A DNA stretch of 64,000 nucleotides from Anadara kagoshimensis (lineage: Eukaryota; Mollusca; Bivalvia; Arcoida; Arcidae). A program made the position numbers and the translations under genes. The notes below the pieces were generated by a model. The model did no database searches and was not told the DNA's origin. It worked only from the letters and a program-made list of their open reading frames with translations. Positions 11,750 through 24,780 of the stretch are shown piece by piece. The stretch lies in the NCBI GenBank assembly GCA_021292105.1, contig CM037867.1:44071731-44135730 (forward strand), in the 5' to 3' direction. The first letter of the stretch is position 1. Every line of letters starts with the position of its first letter.

Positions 11750-14700
11750 AGTCATCTTCTTGTAGGTTACAGATTCTAGGACGTGTTTGACATTGCTTGA
11801 TGCCAGTCATTTTCTTGTAGGTTACTGATTCTAGGCCGTGTTTGACATTGCTTGATGCCAGTCATCTTCTTGTAGGTTACTGATTCTAGGCCGTGTTTGA
11901 CATTGCTTGATGCCAGTCATTTTCTTGTAGGTTACAGATTCTAGGCCGTGTTTGACATTGCTTGATGCCAGTCATCTTCTTGTAGGTTACAGATTCTAGG
12001 AAGTGTTTGACATTGCTTGATGCCAGTCATTTTCTTGTAGGTTACTGATTCTAGGCCGTGTTTGACATTGCTTGATGCCACTCATCTTCTGTAGTTTACA
12101 ATTCTAGGACGTGTTTAACATTGCTTGATGCCAGTCATTTTCTTGTAGGTTACTAATTCTAGGCCGAAGTTGACATTGCTTGATGCCAGTAATCTTTCTA
12201 TAGTTTATTGATTCGATGCCGTGTTTAACATTGCTTGATGCAAGTCATCTTTTGTAGTTTTTTATTCTAGGCCGTTTTTGACATTGCTTGATGCCAGTCA
12301 TCTTTTTGTTGTTTTCTGATTCTAGGCCGTGTTTATCATTGCTTGATGCCAGTCATCTTCTTGTGTTAGATTTAGGAATATTTTTGACATTGCTTGATGC
12401 CAGTCATCTTTTTGTTGTTTTCTGATTCTAGACCGTGTTTATCATTGCTTGATGCCAGTCATCTTCTTGTAGGTTACTGATTTTAGCCGTGTTTATCATT
12501 GCTTGATGCCAGTCATCTTCTTGTAGGTTACAGATTCTAGGCCGAGTTTGACATTGCTTGATGCCAGTCATCTCATGTAGTTTTTTTATTCTAGGCCGTT
12601 TTTCACATCGCTTGATGCCAGACGTCTTTATTTAATTTTCTGATTCTAAGCCGTGTTTAACATTGCTTGATGCCAGTCATCTTCTTGTAGTTTATTGATT
12701 CTACGACTTGTTTAACATTGCTTGATGCCAGACGTCTTTTGTGGTTTTCTGATTCTAGACCGTGTTTGACAGTGCTTAATGCCAGATCTTCTTGTAGGTT
12801 ACATATTCAAGGTCGTGTTGACATTGCTTGATGCCAGATATCTTCTTGTAGGTTACTGATTCTAGACCATTTTTGACATTGCTTGATGCCAGTCATCTCG
12901 TAATTTTCTCATTTTTTGGTCGTGTTGGGCAATTCTTGATACTAGTCATCGTCTTGCAGTTTTCTGGTTCTAGGTGGTGTTGAAAATTGCTTCATGGCAG
13001 TCATCTTTTTTAGTTTTCTTATTCTATGCTGTGTTTGATATTGCTTGATGCCAGTCATCTTTCTGTGGTTTCTGATTCTAGGCCGTGTTTAACATTGCTT
13101 GATGCCAGTCATCTTCTTATAGTTTTCTGATTCTAGGCCGTGTTTAACATTACTTGATGCCAGTCATCTTCTTGTAGTTTATTGATTCTACGACGTGTTT
13201 AACATTGCTTGATGCCAGACGTCTTTTTGTGGTTTTCTGATTCTAGACCGTGTTTGATAATGCTTAATGCCAGTCATCTTCTTGTAGGTTACTGATTCTA
13301 GGCCGAGTTTGACAGTGCTTGATGCCAGTCATCTTCTTGTAGGTTACTGATTCTAGGCCGTGTTTGACATTCCTTGATGCTAGTCATCTCCTTGTATTTT
13401 TCTGATTTTAAGTCGTGATGGACACTGCTTTATGTCATTTTTCTCGTTGTAGTTTTCTGAATCTAGGTCGTGTTTGGCATTGTTGAATCTAGTCATCTTC
13501 TTGTAGTTTTTTTTATTCTAGGTCGTAATGTACATTGCTCGATGTCAGATATCTTGTAGTTTTCTGATTCTAGGTCGTGTTGGGCATTGCTTGATGCCAG
13601 TCATCTTCTTATAGTTTTCTGATTCTAGGCCGTGTTTAACATTACTTGATGCCAGTCATCTTCTTGTAGTTTATTGATTCTACGACGTGTTTAACATTGC
13701 TTGATGCCAGACGTCTTTTTGTGGTTTTCTGATTCTAGACCGTGTTTGATATTGCTTAATGCCAGTCATCTTCTTGTAGGTTACTGATTCTAGGCCGTGT
13801 TTGACATTCCTTGATGCCAGTCATCTTCTTGTAGTTTATTGATTCTCGGACGTGTTTGATATTGCTTGATGCCAGTAATCTTCCTGTAGTTTATTGGTTC
13901 TAGGCCGTTTTTGACATTGCTTAATGCCAGACGTCTTTTTGTGGTTTTCTGATTGTACGCCGTGTTTGACATTGCTTGATGCCAATAATATTCCTGTAGT
14001 TTTCTGATTCTAGGCCGTGTTTAACATTGCATGATGCCAATAATCTTCTGGTAGTTTTTTGTATTCTAGACCGTGTTTGACATTGCTTGATGCCAGTCAT
14101 CTTCTTGTCGGTTACTGATTTTAGGCCGTGTTTGACATTGCTTGACGTCAGACGTCTTTTTGTAGGTTACTGATTCTAGGCCGTGTTTAACATTGTTTGA
14201 TGCCTGACGTCTTCTTGTAGTTTTTTTATTCTGCGTAGTGTTGAGCATTGCTTGATGCCAGTCATCTTCTTGTAGTTTTTTGATTCTACGTAGTGTTGGG
14301 CATTGTTTGATGCCAGTCATCTTTTTGTATGTTACAGATTCTAGGACGTGTTTAACATTGCTTGATGCCAGTAATCTTCTTGTTGTTTATTGATTCTAGG
14401 CCGAGTTTGAAATTGCTTGATGCCAGTCATCTTCTTGTAGTTTATTGATTCTAGGACGTGTTTAACATTGCTTAATGTCAGTCATCTTCCTGTAGTTTAA
14501 TGATTCTAGGCCGTTTTTGACATTGCTTGATGCCAGTCATCTTCTTGTGGTTTTCTGATTCTAGGCCGTGTTTAACATTGCTTGATGCCAGTCATCCTCT
14601 TGTAGGTTACTGATTCTAGGCCGTGTTTAACATTGCTTGATGCCAGACGTCTTCTTGTGGTTTTCTGATTCTAGGCCGTTTTTGACATTGCTTGATGCCA

Positions 14701-17700
14701 GTCATTTTCTTGTAGGTTACAGATTCTAGTACGTGTTTGACATTGCTTGATGCCAGTCATCTTCTTGTAGGTTACTGATTCTAGGCCGTGTTTGACATTG
14801 CTTGATGCCAGTCATTTTCTTGTAGGTTACAGATTCTAGGCCGTGTTTGACATTGCTTGATGCCAGTCATCTTCTTGTAGGTTACAGATTCTAGGAAGTA
14901 TTTGACATTGCTTGATGCCAGTCATTTTCTTGTAGGTTACTGATTCTAGGCCGTGTTTGACATTGCTTGATGCCACTCATCTTCCTGTAGTTTACAAATT
15001 CTAGGACGTGTTTAACATTGCTTGATGCCAGTCATTTTCTTGTAGGTTACTAATTCTAGGCCGAAGTTGACATTGCTTGATGCCAGTAATCTTTCTATAG
15101 TTTATTGATTCGATGCCGTGTTTAACATTGCTTGATGCAAGTCATCTTTTTGTAGTTTTTTATTCTAGGCCGTTTTTTGACATTGCTTGATGCCAGTCAT
15201 CTTTTTGTAGTTTTTTATTCTAGGCCGTTTTTTGACATTGCTTGATGCCAGTCATCTTTTTGTTGTTTTCTGATTCTAGGCCGTGTTTATCATTGCTTGA
15301 TGCCAGTCATCTTCTTGTAGGTTACAGATTCTAGGAAGTATTTGACATTGCTTGATGCCAGTCATCTTTTTGTTGTTTTCTGATTCTAGACCGTGTTTAT
15401 CATTGCTTGATGCCAGTCATCTTCTTGTAGGTTACAGATTCTAGGAAGTATTTAACATTGCTTGATGCCAGTCATCTTCTTGTAGGTTACAGATTCTAGG
15501 TCGTGTTTGACATTGCTTGATGCCAGTCATCTTCTTGTAGGTTACTGATTCTAGGCCGAGTTTGACATTGCTTGATGCCAGTCATCTTCATGTAGTTTTT
15601 TTATTCTAGGCCGTTTTTCACATCGCTTGATGCCAGACGTCTTTTATTTAATTTTCTGATTCTAAGCCGTGTTTAACATTGCTTGATGCCAGTCATCTTC
15701 TTGTAGTTTATTGATTCTACGACTTGTTTAACATTGCTTGATGCCAGACGTCTTTTTGTGGTTTTCTGATTCTAGACCGTGTTTGACAGTGCTTAATGCC
15801 AGTCATCTTCTTGTAGGTTACATATTCAGGTCGTGTTTGACATTGCTTGATGCCAGATATCTTCTTGTAGGTTACTGATTCTAGACCATTTTTGACATTG
15901 CTTGATGCCAGTCATCTCGTAATTTTCTCATTTTTTGGTCGTGTTGGGCAATTCTTGATACTAGTCATCGTCTTGCAGTTTTCTGGTTCTAGGTGGTGTT
16001 GAAAATTGCTTCATGGCAGTCATCTTTTTTAGTTTTCTTATTCTATGCTGTGTTTGATATTGCTTGATGCCAGTCATCTTTCTGTGGTTTCTGATTCTAG
16101 GCCGTGTTTAACATTGCTTGATGCCAGTCATCTTCTTATAGTTTTCTGATTCTAGGCCGTGTTTAACATTACTTGATGCCAGTCATCTTCTTGTAGTTTA
16201 TTGATTCTACGACGTGTTTAACATTGCTTGATGCCAGACGTCTTTTTCTGGTTTTCTGATTCTAGACCGTGTTTGATAATGCTTAATGCCAGTCATCTTC
16301 TTGTAGGTTACTGATTCTAGGCCGAGTTTGACAGTGCTTGATGCCAGTCATCTTCTTGTAGGTTACTGATTCTAGGCCGTGTTTGACATTCCTTGATGCT
16401 AGTCATCTCCTTGTATTTTTCTGATTTTAAGTCGTGATGGACACTGCTTTATGTCATTTTTCTCGTTGTAGTTTTCTGAATCTAGGTCGTGTTTGGCATT
16501 GTTGAATCTAGTCATCTTCTTGTAGTTTTTTTTATTCTAGGTCGTAATGTACATTGCTCGATGTCAGATATCTTGTAGTTTTCTGATTCTAGGTCGTGTT
16601 GGGCATTGCTTGATGCCAGTCATCTTCTTATAGTTTTCTGATTCTAGGCCGTGTTTAACATTACTTGATGCCAGTCATCTTCTTGTAGTTTATTGATTCT
16701 ACGACGTGTTTAACATTGCTTGATGCCAGACGTCTTTTTGTGGTTTTCTGATTCTAGACCGTGTTTGATATTGCTTAATGCCAGTCATCTTCTTGTAGGT
16801 TACTGATTCTAGGCCGTGTTTGACATTCCTTGATGCCAGTCATCTTCTTGTAGTTTATTGATTCTCGGACGTGTTTGATATTGCTTGATGCCAGTAATCT
16901 TCCTGTAGTTTATTGGTTCTAGGCCGTTTTTGACATTGCTTAATGCCAGACGTCTTTTTGTGGTTTTCTGATTGTACGCCGTGTTTGACATTGCTTGATG
17001 CCAATAATCTTCCTGTAGTTTTCTGATTCTAGGCCGTGTTTAACATTGCATGATGCCAATAATCTTCTGGTAGTTTTTTGTATTCTAGACCGTGTTTGAC
17101 ATTGCTTGATGCCAGTCATCTTCTTGTCGGTTACTGATTTTAGGCCGTGTTTGACATTGCTTGACGTCAGACGTCTTTTTGTAGGTTACTGATTCTAGGC
17201 CGTGTTTAACATTGTTTGATGCCTGACGTCTTCTTGTAGTTTTTTTATTCTGCGTAGTGTTGAGCATTGCTTGATGCCAGTCATCTTCTTGTAGTTTTTT
17301 GATTCTACGTAGTGTTGGGCATTGTTTGATGCCAGTCATCTTTTTGTATGTTACAGATTCTAGGACGTGTTTAACATTGCTTGATGCCAGTAATCTTCTT
17401 GTTGTTTATTGATTCTAGGCCGAGTTTGAAATTGCTTGATGCCAGTCATCTTCTTGTAGTTTATTGATTCTAGGACGTGTTTAACATTGCTTAATGTCAG
17501 TCATCTTCCTGTAGTTTAATGATTCTAGGCCGTTTTTGACATTGCTTGATGCCAGTCATCTTCTTGTGGTTTTCTGATTCTAGGCCGTGTTTAACATTGC
17601 TTGATGCCAGTCATCTTCTTGTAGGTTACTGATTCTAGGCCGTGTTTAACATTGCTTGATGCCAGACGTCTTCTTGTGGTTTTCTGATTCTAGGCCGTTT

Positions 17701-17715
17701 TTGACATTGCTTGAT
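11750..17715 (+). repeat. tandem segmental duplication of about 3.0 kb inside the satellite
   Basis: About 11750-14690 and 14690-17715 are near-identical copies. Landmarks at 13790 and 14066 reappear at 16809 and 17085, both 3019 bp later. Earlier landmarks are offset by 2895-2897 bp (11999 to 14894; 12191 to 15088) and then 3015 bp (12604 to 15619), so the second copy has gained about two units (near 15180-15480). In the regions compared only a handful of substitutions were seen per kilobase, indicating a recent event. Confidence 0.9.
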
Positions 17716-18520
17716 TCCAGTTATCTTCTTGTAGGTCACTGATTCTAGGCCGTTTTTGACATTGCTTGATACCAGTCATCTTCTTGTTGTTTAATGATTC
17801 TAGGCCATGTTTGACATTGCTTGATGCCAGTCATCTCCCTGTAGGTTACAGATTCTAGGCCGTTTTTGACATTGCTTGATGCCAGGCATCTCCTTGTAGG
17901 TTACAGATTCTATGCCGTTTTTTACATTGCTTGATGACAGTCATCTTCTTGTAGTTTTTTATTATAGGCCGTGTTTGACATTGCTTGATGCCATTCATCT
18001 CTTTGTAGGTTACAGATTCTAGGCCGTTTTTTACATTGCTTGATGCCAGTCATCTTCTTGTATGTTACAGATTCTAGGCCGTTTTTGACATTGCTTGATG
18101 CCAGTCATCTTCTTGTAGGTTACAGATTCTAGGCCGTTTTTGACATTGCTTGATGACAGTCATCTCCTTGTAGGTTACTGATTCTTGGACGTGTTTGACA
18201 TTGCTTGATACCAGTCATCTTCTTGTAGGTTACTGATTCTAGGCCGTTTTTGACATTGCTTGATGCCAGTCATCTCCTTGTAGGTTACAGATTCTAGGCC
18301 GTGTTTGACATTGCTTGATGCCAGTCATCTTCTTGTAGGTTACTGATTCTAGGCCGTGTTTGACATTGCTTAATGCCAGTCATCTTCTTGTAGTTTTTTT
18401 ATTCTAGGCCGTATTTGACATTGTTTGGTTTTGATGGACAATGTTAGATTGCAGTTATCTTCCTGCAGTTTTCTGATTCTAGGTTTTTTTGGGAATTGCT
18501 AGATTCTAGTTACCTTTTTG

Positions 18521-19770
18521 GCTTATTTATACGCTTTTTTTTAAATATATAAAAACTTTATTTCTTTTACTTTTATATTATTTGGTACATAGGCTGTGTT
18601 CACGTTGGTATTTGGGCCTAAATCTAAAACGACCACTAAAATGACCACCAAAATCTTAGAAACTTCCTACTACTCATCAAAAACAAACATACCAATCCAT
18701 GTCCAAACCACAATCCCCCCCCCCCCCCCCCCCAAAAAAGTAAACACCTTAAACTGGCAAATAAGGTTGATCACTTGACCTTCCGTCAGGCTAGTGAGTG
18801 CCCCGGAAGGGTAAACACCTCCTGTTTAGCTGGATATACCCACCACACGTAGAATCAACGTGAAGTCAAAACATTGGACTATGGGACGTAAAATATATCC
18901 AGGATAATTATAGATTCAGAGACATTAACAATATTGTGATGACGGTCATACATCTTTTTGAGGGTCTTGATAAGCTTAGGCCTGCAATATCCTTGTTTCA
19001 ACAATATGTAAAAAAAAAAAGCTTGCTTGGTTTCATAAGTTCCCGTAGTATAAACAAGTTCTACCATACCGTGTCAATATTTAAACAAATACTAAGACAT
19101 ACTTTTTATAAGGTTGCAATGTATCCTGTTAATAGTTTTGGGAAGTGATTTCTGGTACATTTCTGGTACGTTTTATCATATACCTAGTATACTATACATG
19201 TATATACAGCTATATTTTAAATTGTAAGTTATTTTCGTAATTGTTGCCATCACAGACGACATTAATATATATTGTTGTAACGTCTGAATCTAGCCCATGT
19301 TAATGATGGGGTTAATTGAGCGTGTCCTCTAGCTGGACAGTATTATTGATAATGACAGTGCTGCGAAAAATAGTGAAAGCTTCAGCAATGAGAATGTACC
19401 GAGAGTGATAAATCAATGTCAACGATGAGGCGAATTACTGTTAGTATAAGCTTTTAACGTATTATAAGTTAGTTGATGGTATCGCTCATCGGTTTCCTAT
19501 ATTTTATAAAACGGTTATAATATGGCCTTTTCCTTATCATATCCCATGTCGGCTTGACATCACATGTGGGTATGTAATGGGGAAATGTCATACATTTAAT
19601 TATCCCATGTAGATGTTGGTTTACCTACATGTACATATTTTGATATCTTTAGGGAGATCTAGCTTCTTCACATAACTTGAAAATACGCCCATGCAGCTTT
19701 TGTGGTGTAGAAGAGGAAATTACACGTAATACCTTTTTGTTACGGAGAACTTGCCATATGGCGTCCATGG
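18521..19770. other. AT-rich DNA with poly-C tract
   Basis: Contains a homopolymeric C run at about 18715-18733, followed by an A run, and an A run near 19010. The frames at 18879-19067 and 18936-19148 lie on opposite strands of the same DNA and neither has a domain. No gene is supported. Confidence 0.6.
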
Positions 19771-19878
19771 TTGATGGTCTGAGCGGCGGCTTACAATCCA
19801 CAGTGCTTCTTACAACTTAAGATTGATGGTCTGAGCGGCGGCTTACAATCCACAGTGCTTCTTACAACTTAAGATTGA
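19771..19878 (+). repeat. exact 52-bp tandem duplication
   Basis: The unit beginning TTGATGGTCTGAGCGGCGGC occurs at 19771-19822 and again at 19823-19874, continuing a few bases further. The copies look identical, so the duplication is recent. It is relatively GC-rich for the region. Confidence 0.92.
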
Positions 19879-20105
19879 CATTTCGTTAATCTTGAGTATA
19901 TCAGATCGACTAACTTCTGTTATATCGTCATAGATGGTACTTAAGAAACTGTAAAACAAAATACATTTGTGTTTTAGTGTTAATATATGAAAGTTACAAC
20001 ACATTTTGTTCTTTTTCGTGGCCAAATTGATGTCAATGACAATTTAAGACAATTTTCAAAAAAAAGTTTTTTGAAAAAAATTACTTTCAACCTTTCAAAA
20101 ATAAA

Positions 20106-20134
20106 TCATCAATCAATCAATCAATCAATCAATA
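20106..20134 (+). repeat. (ATCA)n microsatellite
   Basis: About six consecutive AATC tetranucleotides followed by an A-rich run. Confidence 0.85.
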
Positions 20135-20215
20135 AATTAAAAAAAATGCACATTAAAGAATTTTGAAAAGCTGAAAAAAGACATTTGGACGCACATTAAT
20201 TTATAAAGACAAAGA

Positions 20216-20970
20216 CAAAGGTTTTTGCGAGCGATCGACCCACAGGAATATTCCTGGTATGGCTGTATGAGGCCACTGTTATATTAAAAATTGTTTTCTG
20301 TCACTTAATCCGAGATAATGTTTCAGTTTAAATCCGTAATAAAAAGTGGCTGTACAATGAATAAATACTCATGCTTTAAATCAAAAGTGAATTATTTTGG
20401 CGATTTACCGACGCCCTGGCAGCATTTTCAATTCGTTTATAAGATTACAACCAAACCTACAACTATGACAGATACCAGTATACAACAACAAGCACGTTGT
20501 TGAGACGGCATGTTTAAAACGAGACTTTTACTTTGCTTTGTCTTTTTATATACATGCCTATACAAATCGCTTAGACATTAACACTTTTGACAATAAAGCA
20601 TTTTTACTTATTCTTTTACAACTGAGTTAAACATAATTTAGATACTATTTTAAATAATCTTTAAGACAGTAAAAACTTATTTAAATACCTACATTTTAAT
20701 GTCGGTTTTGTTCAAGGGCAGGCCTGCCATCATTATGAAATCGCAATATATATGTAGTAAAATGTATGGAAATAGCCTTTTTTGCTATGAATCACAGTTT
20801 TCAAGTACATATAGTAATACTTTTCTGTTACCAGAGAAATCTGTATTGACACGACACTTTAGAATTTTTTTCTATAGATAAAAAGTAATTTAACCAATAT
20901 TTTATTAATGTGAACTTTGACATGCATGAAATTTTCCTTATATTTTCCTTGGACATCCTTTTGTAGAACT
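20216..20970 (+). repeat. dispersed repeat, copy 2 (partner at 4790-5160)
   Basis: Module A (about 20221-20300) and module B (about 20725-20965) match those at 4.8-5.1 kb in order and orientation. Here they are separated by about 425 bp that copy 1 lacks. Frames at 20318-20503 and 20699-20881 overlap the element but have no recognisable domain. The class is unknown. Confidence 0.6.
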
Positions 20971-21285
20971 TATTTTTCTTCATATTTTGGCTGACGAGAT
21001 TAGTAAATCATGTTAGATCTTAAAAATTACAGTACTGAAAAACTACTCGCCACAAGTACTTTTTGGGCACAGCTGGATGGTATATTCGTGATGGTTTATT
21101 CACTTACATTCATACCAGTGTTACATATTTTAGAAATACTTTTAGGACGAGTGTTTAACTAAACCTTTAGACATTTGCCTTGCCTGTTACAGTCACAGGT
21201 CTATCAGATTTTGTTGTATCTTTGACAGACTCTGTGCCAGTCAGAACCTACGAATTGTCTTTGTGGGACCCATCTATGGAATGCC

Positions 21286-21545
21286 TGAGTCACATTATTT
21301 ACTTAATCTAGGATTAACGCTACTTAATCTTGGATTAAGTAACTTAATTACAATTAACGCTACTTAATTGATTTTCTCGTTAATGTGAATTTAACCAAGT
21401 TAAGAGACTAAAATCAATTAAGTACAGAAAATCCAAGATTAAGTTCTCCTAGACATAACTTAAGTACTTAATCTAGGTTGAAGTAACTTCATCCTGGATT
21501 AACGCTACTTAATTACTTAAGTGTAATTGTTACTATTTTGGGAAC
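21286..21545 (+). repeat. TTAATCTAGGATT block, partial copy of the 29516/32751 module
   Basis: Begins TATGGAATGCCTGAGTCACA, as does the module at 29516, and shares repeated ACTTAATCTAGGATTAA and TTAACGCTACTTAAT motifs. No inverted partner end was found nearby, so it is a truncated or single-ended copy. The motifs are themselves near-palindromic. Confidence 0.7.
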
Positions 21546-21577
21546 ATACTTTCCAGATCGGGATGTAACGTACAATT

Positions 21578-21758
21578 TGATTGGTTCATCCTAGGAATAT
21601 TATTGATAGTGGACTTAAAATGCTTGAAACAAATTAAAACATAAAATGTTTAAAAGTACTTAAATAGATAAATTAAAAGATTAATAAAATAAATTTATTT
21701 ATTTATCTATTTGTTTGTCAAAATGTTTAATTTAATTCATGTTAAACAATAAATATAT

Positions 21759-21805
<47 letters not shown>

Positions 21806-21830
21806 TATAAATAAATAAATTAATGAAAAA

Positions 21831-21862
<32 letters not shown>

Positions 21863-22032
21863 AAATAAATAAATAAATAATTGTTTTTATTATTTATTTA
21901 TTAATTTGATTCATCGTAGCAATAGTGATAGTGGACGTTAAATGGACTTGAAAGGCTTTAAACAAATCAAATAATTAAATATTTAAAAGTAATTAAATAG
22001 ATACATCAAATGAATAATAAAATAGAATAAAT

Positions 22033-22063
<31 letters not shown>

Positions 22064-22176
22064 TTAAAATGTCAAATGATTAATTTAATTCATGTTTAAC
22101 AATACCGGTAAATATATTCATTTATTTATTCGTTTATTTTATTTTATTTTATTTTATTTTATTTTATTTTATTAAC
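21578..22176 (+). repeat. 331-bp duplicated AT block with TTTA, AAAT and ATTTT microsatellites
   Basis: A segment starting GATTGGTTCATCCTAGG at about 21578 recurs, diverged, at about 21909 (GATTCATCGTAGCAATAG). Both copies hold AGTGGAC, a TTAAATAGATA-like stretch and a (TTTA)n tract. The first copy has (TTTA)n facing (AAAT)n, which can pair as a hairpin (about 21755-21880). A (TTTTA)n run closes the block at about 22132-22176. Confidence 0.75.
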
Positions 22177-22989
22177 CACAGCATATTTTTAATGCGAGAG
22201 AGAGAGAGTCAACTTGCTCCATTGACGAGGCATGGTGTAAAAACAAATTTTGATAATGCTAAAATATATTTGGGATTCAACAGATATAAAATCTTTATGT
22301 GTGAACTTATGGATCATGAAACAAGATAACGGTACCCCGCACTATATTGGCCAGTTTAGTATATGGGTACTATATTGGCCATTTAGTATATGGGTCTATA
22401 CACGTGCATAATACAAGGTGTCATACTGTCAATTACCAAAAGAATCACATACACGTAATTCAATGACCGGTTATGTGTAATTAGTTAAAGCTGTTTGTTG
22501 TTTTTCTCAGAGACATATGTCTGTTTTCTTTACCAGTCATCGTTAGATTGCTTAACGAATAAAAATGGTTACAAATATTGTTGTTTCATTTAAAAAAAAA
22601 AAAAAAAAAAAGACCGCGGGCTTCATATGGATTAACAGTCTCGGTGAAGAGAGAGAGAGAGGGAGAGAGAGAGATGTTTGTGTTTTACTGGCAAAAAAGT
22701 ATTTAACCCAGCAATGTCATCACAAAGGTGCAGTTTAGTCCACTCGAACACCGAGTCACCCAAACAATAAAATTAATATTAAATTACCGTAAAAATAGAA
22801 AGAAACAATAAAAATAAAAAGACAAATCAGACGGAACATAAAGAGAGAGAGAGTGTGTGTGGGGGGTGTGAAATTGCAAAAACGGCAACGTTTTTCTCAA
22901 CGACTTTTCAGTAGTGCGGGAGAATTAATATACAATCATCTATGTAATATTAATATTTGGAACAAAATATTATAACTTGAAGATGGCAT

Positions 22990-23049
<60 letters not shown>

Positions 23050-23714
23050 CAATCCTATTCCACAGTCTATCTTGCAAACTTATTGAAGTATATAGTCGGA
23101 TATATAATTATGTGTTTCTGTTCATACACATATCATGCCACAGCCTAAATCCACTGATGATTGTTAAAAAATTGATTAAGTATAATCAATGATTAACACA
23201 AATTCAAAACATCAATAAAAATCAACATATCATTATCAAACCCATAGTTGCTTTTCCGTCCTCTAGTCTGTCCATAAATACTGTGGTATTGGAATCTCTA
23301 GATAATAACAATAATAATAACAATGCTTATCATCATCACTATTACTATCACCATCATGATAGTAGTGATAATGGTGGTGGTGTTTTTAGTGAAGGTGGCA
23401 ATGATGATGGAGGTGAAGGTGATGAAAGTGAAGGATATCATGGTATCATGCTTCAAATGTTTCTTTGTGGCGGAATTTAGCCTTTTTGTCCCATATCTGA
23501 AGTACGTTACTTATTCAACATTGCAGCGTTCAACATTGAATAAGTAATAGTTACTTATTCAACATTCGAAAATATTTTTGTTTCATTCATAAAACATCCA
23601 ACAAAACGAATTTTATCACATTCCACGATGAAATGCCACTACCAAGTATGGTTACCCCCAGTGCCTCGGAACACATTGGCTTACAGCTTCATTGTAAGCC
23701 CATACCATTATACA
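22177..23714. other. microsatellite-rich intergenic DNA
   Basis: Contains GAGAGA runs at about 22196-22208, 22650-22674 and 22840-22852, a direct repeat of ACTATATTGGCCA-TTTAGTATATGGGT at about 22340-22405, poly-A at about 22591-22610, (CT)n at 22994-23047, and an AAT/ATC/GGT trinucleotide-rich tract at about 23305-23430. Overlapping frames at 22977-23192 and 23283-23547 are products of these simple repeats. Confidence 0.75.
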
Positions 23715-23937
23715 ATATTTCATATAGACGGAAAGTAAAGTGCCTGAGCAAAGTGAAACTTTCACTGTGCTGGGAATTTCGAAGTATCATTTTGTACTAC
23801 TATGCTTAGGCAATGGGTAACCATACTTGGTAGCGACATTGCCTAAGCATAGTAATACAAAATGATACTTCGAAATTCCCAGCACAATGAAAGCTTCACT
23901 TTGCTCAGGCACTTTACTTTCCGTCTATATGAAATAT
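23715..23937. mobile_element. near-perfect 101-bp-arm hairpin (MITE-like)
   Basis: Arms 23715-23815 and 23837-23937 are inverse copies with about three mismatches, ends ATATTTCATATAGACGGAAA and its complement. The loop (23816-23836, GGTAACCATACTTGGTAG plus three bases) is the inverse of a segment just upstream at about 23639-23657 (CTACCAAGTATGGTTACC). No transposase is present. High arm identity implies youth or gene conversion between arms. Confidence 0.85.
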
Positions 23938-24741
23938 ACTGTACAGACAGAGACTGTGATATAATCATAATTAATGATGAGACCCCTGATGCGACTATAG
24001 CTAGTGCTATGTGGCAGAGGGAGATAGTGACATCATGATATGAGTAATTATTTGGCTGCCCCTCGTACTATGTGACAGAGGGAGATTTTTCAGAATGATA
24101 GACCCCCTTTGTGATAATACCAAGATAGAGACTGACCGAGTGATGCGACTCCGTATGTGACTAACTAGTGCTATGTAGCTGATAACGAGTGTGACTTTAT
24201 TTCTGTCCATACTTAGTGTTATGTTGTGACTTCATTATGTGATCTTTATGTGGTCATGTATATTATTATTTAGCAGGCGGAGACTACTGTAACATCTCAT
24301 GAAATGGCACAGACTGCATCTGCAATATGTCGTTGGTATATTCACACACGAGGTTACAGACTGATGCTGCAATCACAATTTGTCAAAGCTGTTTGACATG
24401 ATCACATATAGAGTGACATCTTTATTCCAAAGTCTGCATCTTGCAATTGCACAGGGTATTTGGTATAGATTAACTGAAGCCGCATCATGACGTTACCAAC
24501 TATCGTACGTCTAAAAATACCACATAGTTTTAAAATGGCATGTATGACCTGCTGTAATCACATATAAAGTTGCAGTGTGATGACAAAGTTTTTATTTACT
24601 TGTAGTTGCGCATCTACAGGTAATATGTCGCACAACATAAGACACAGGGTCGCATTACGATGCATATATCCTTCACATATGATATCTAAATTTGCCACTA
24701 ATCATGCAGTATTAATATATACAAAGTAGCATCATGATGTC

Positions 24742-24779
<38 letters not shown>
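23938..24779 (+). repeat. degenerate flank of the 60-bp satellite, ending in a TA microsatellite
   Basis: Motifs such as CATATGTGAC-like, GTGACATCATGATA and CACATATAAAG recur irregularly and resemble decayed 60-bp units. A (TA)n run occupies about 24745-24778. Assignment to the 60-bp family is tentative. Confidence 0.4.

Positions 24780-24780
<1 letters not shown>

Larger units (their letters stand above)
9830..18520. repeat. 55-bp satellite array, roughly 155 units
   Basis: The typical unit reads GACATTGCTTGATGCCAGTC, then ATCTTCTTGTAGGTTACTGA, then TTCTAGGCCGTGTTT. From 9830 to about 11190 the units are more diverged, with a GTCGTGTTGGGCATTG form; from about 11190 on they are more homogeneous with CCGTGTTT. 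Deletions of one to a few bases are common. Edges decay at about 18440-18520. The open frames within it (for example 14066-14320 on the minus strand) are chance readings of a 55-bp period, which cycles through all frames. Confidence 0.97.

Noticed and set aside
9830-18520. CRISPR-like array, because of regular repeats
   Set aside because: The 55-bp units are contiguous variants without unique spacers, and the setting is eukaryotic.
18879-19148. Overlapping 62- and 70-codon frames on opposite strands
   Set aside because: Short, without motifs, in AT-rich DNA with homopolymer runs.
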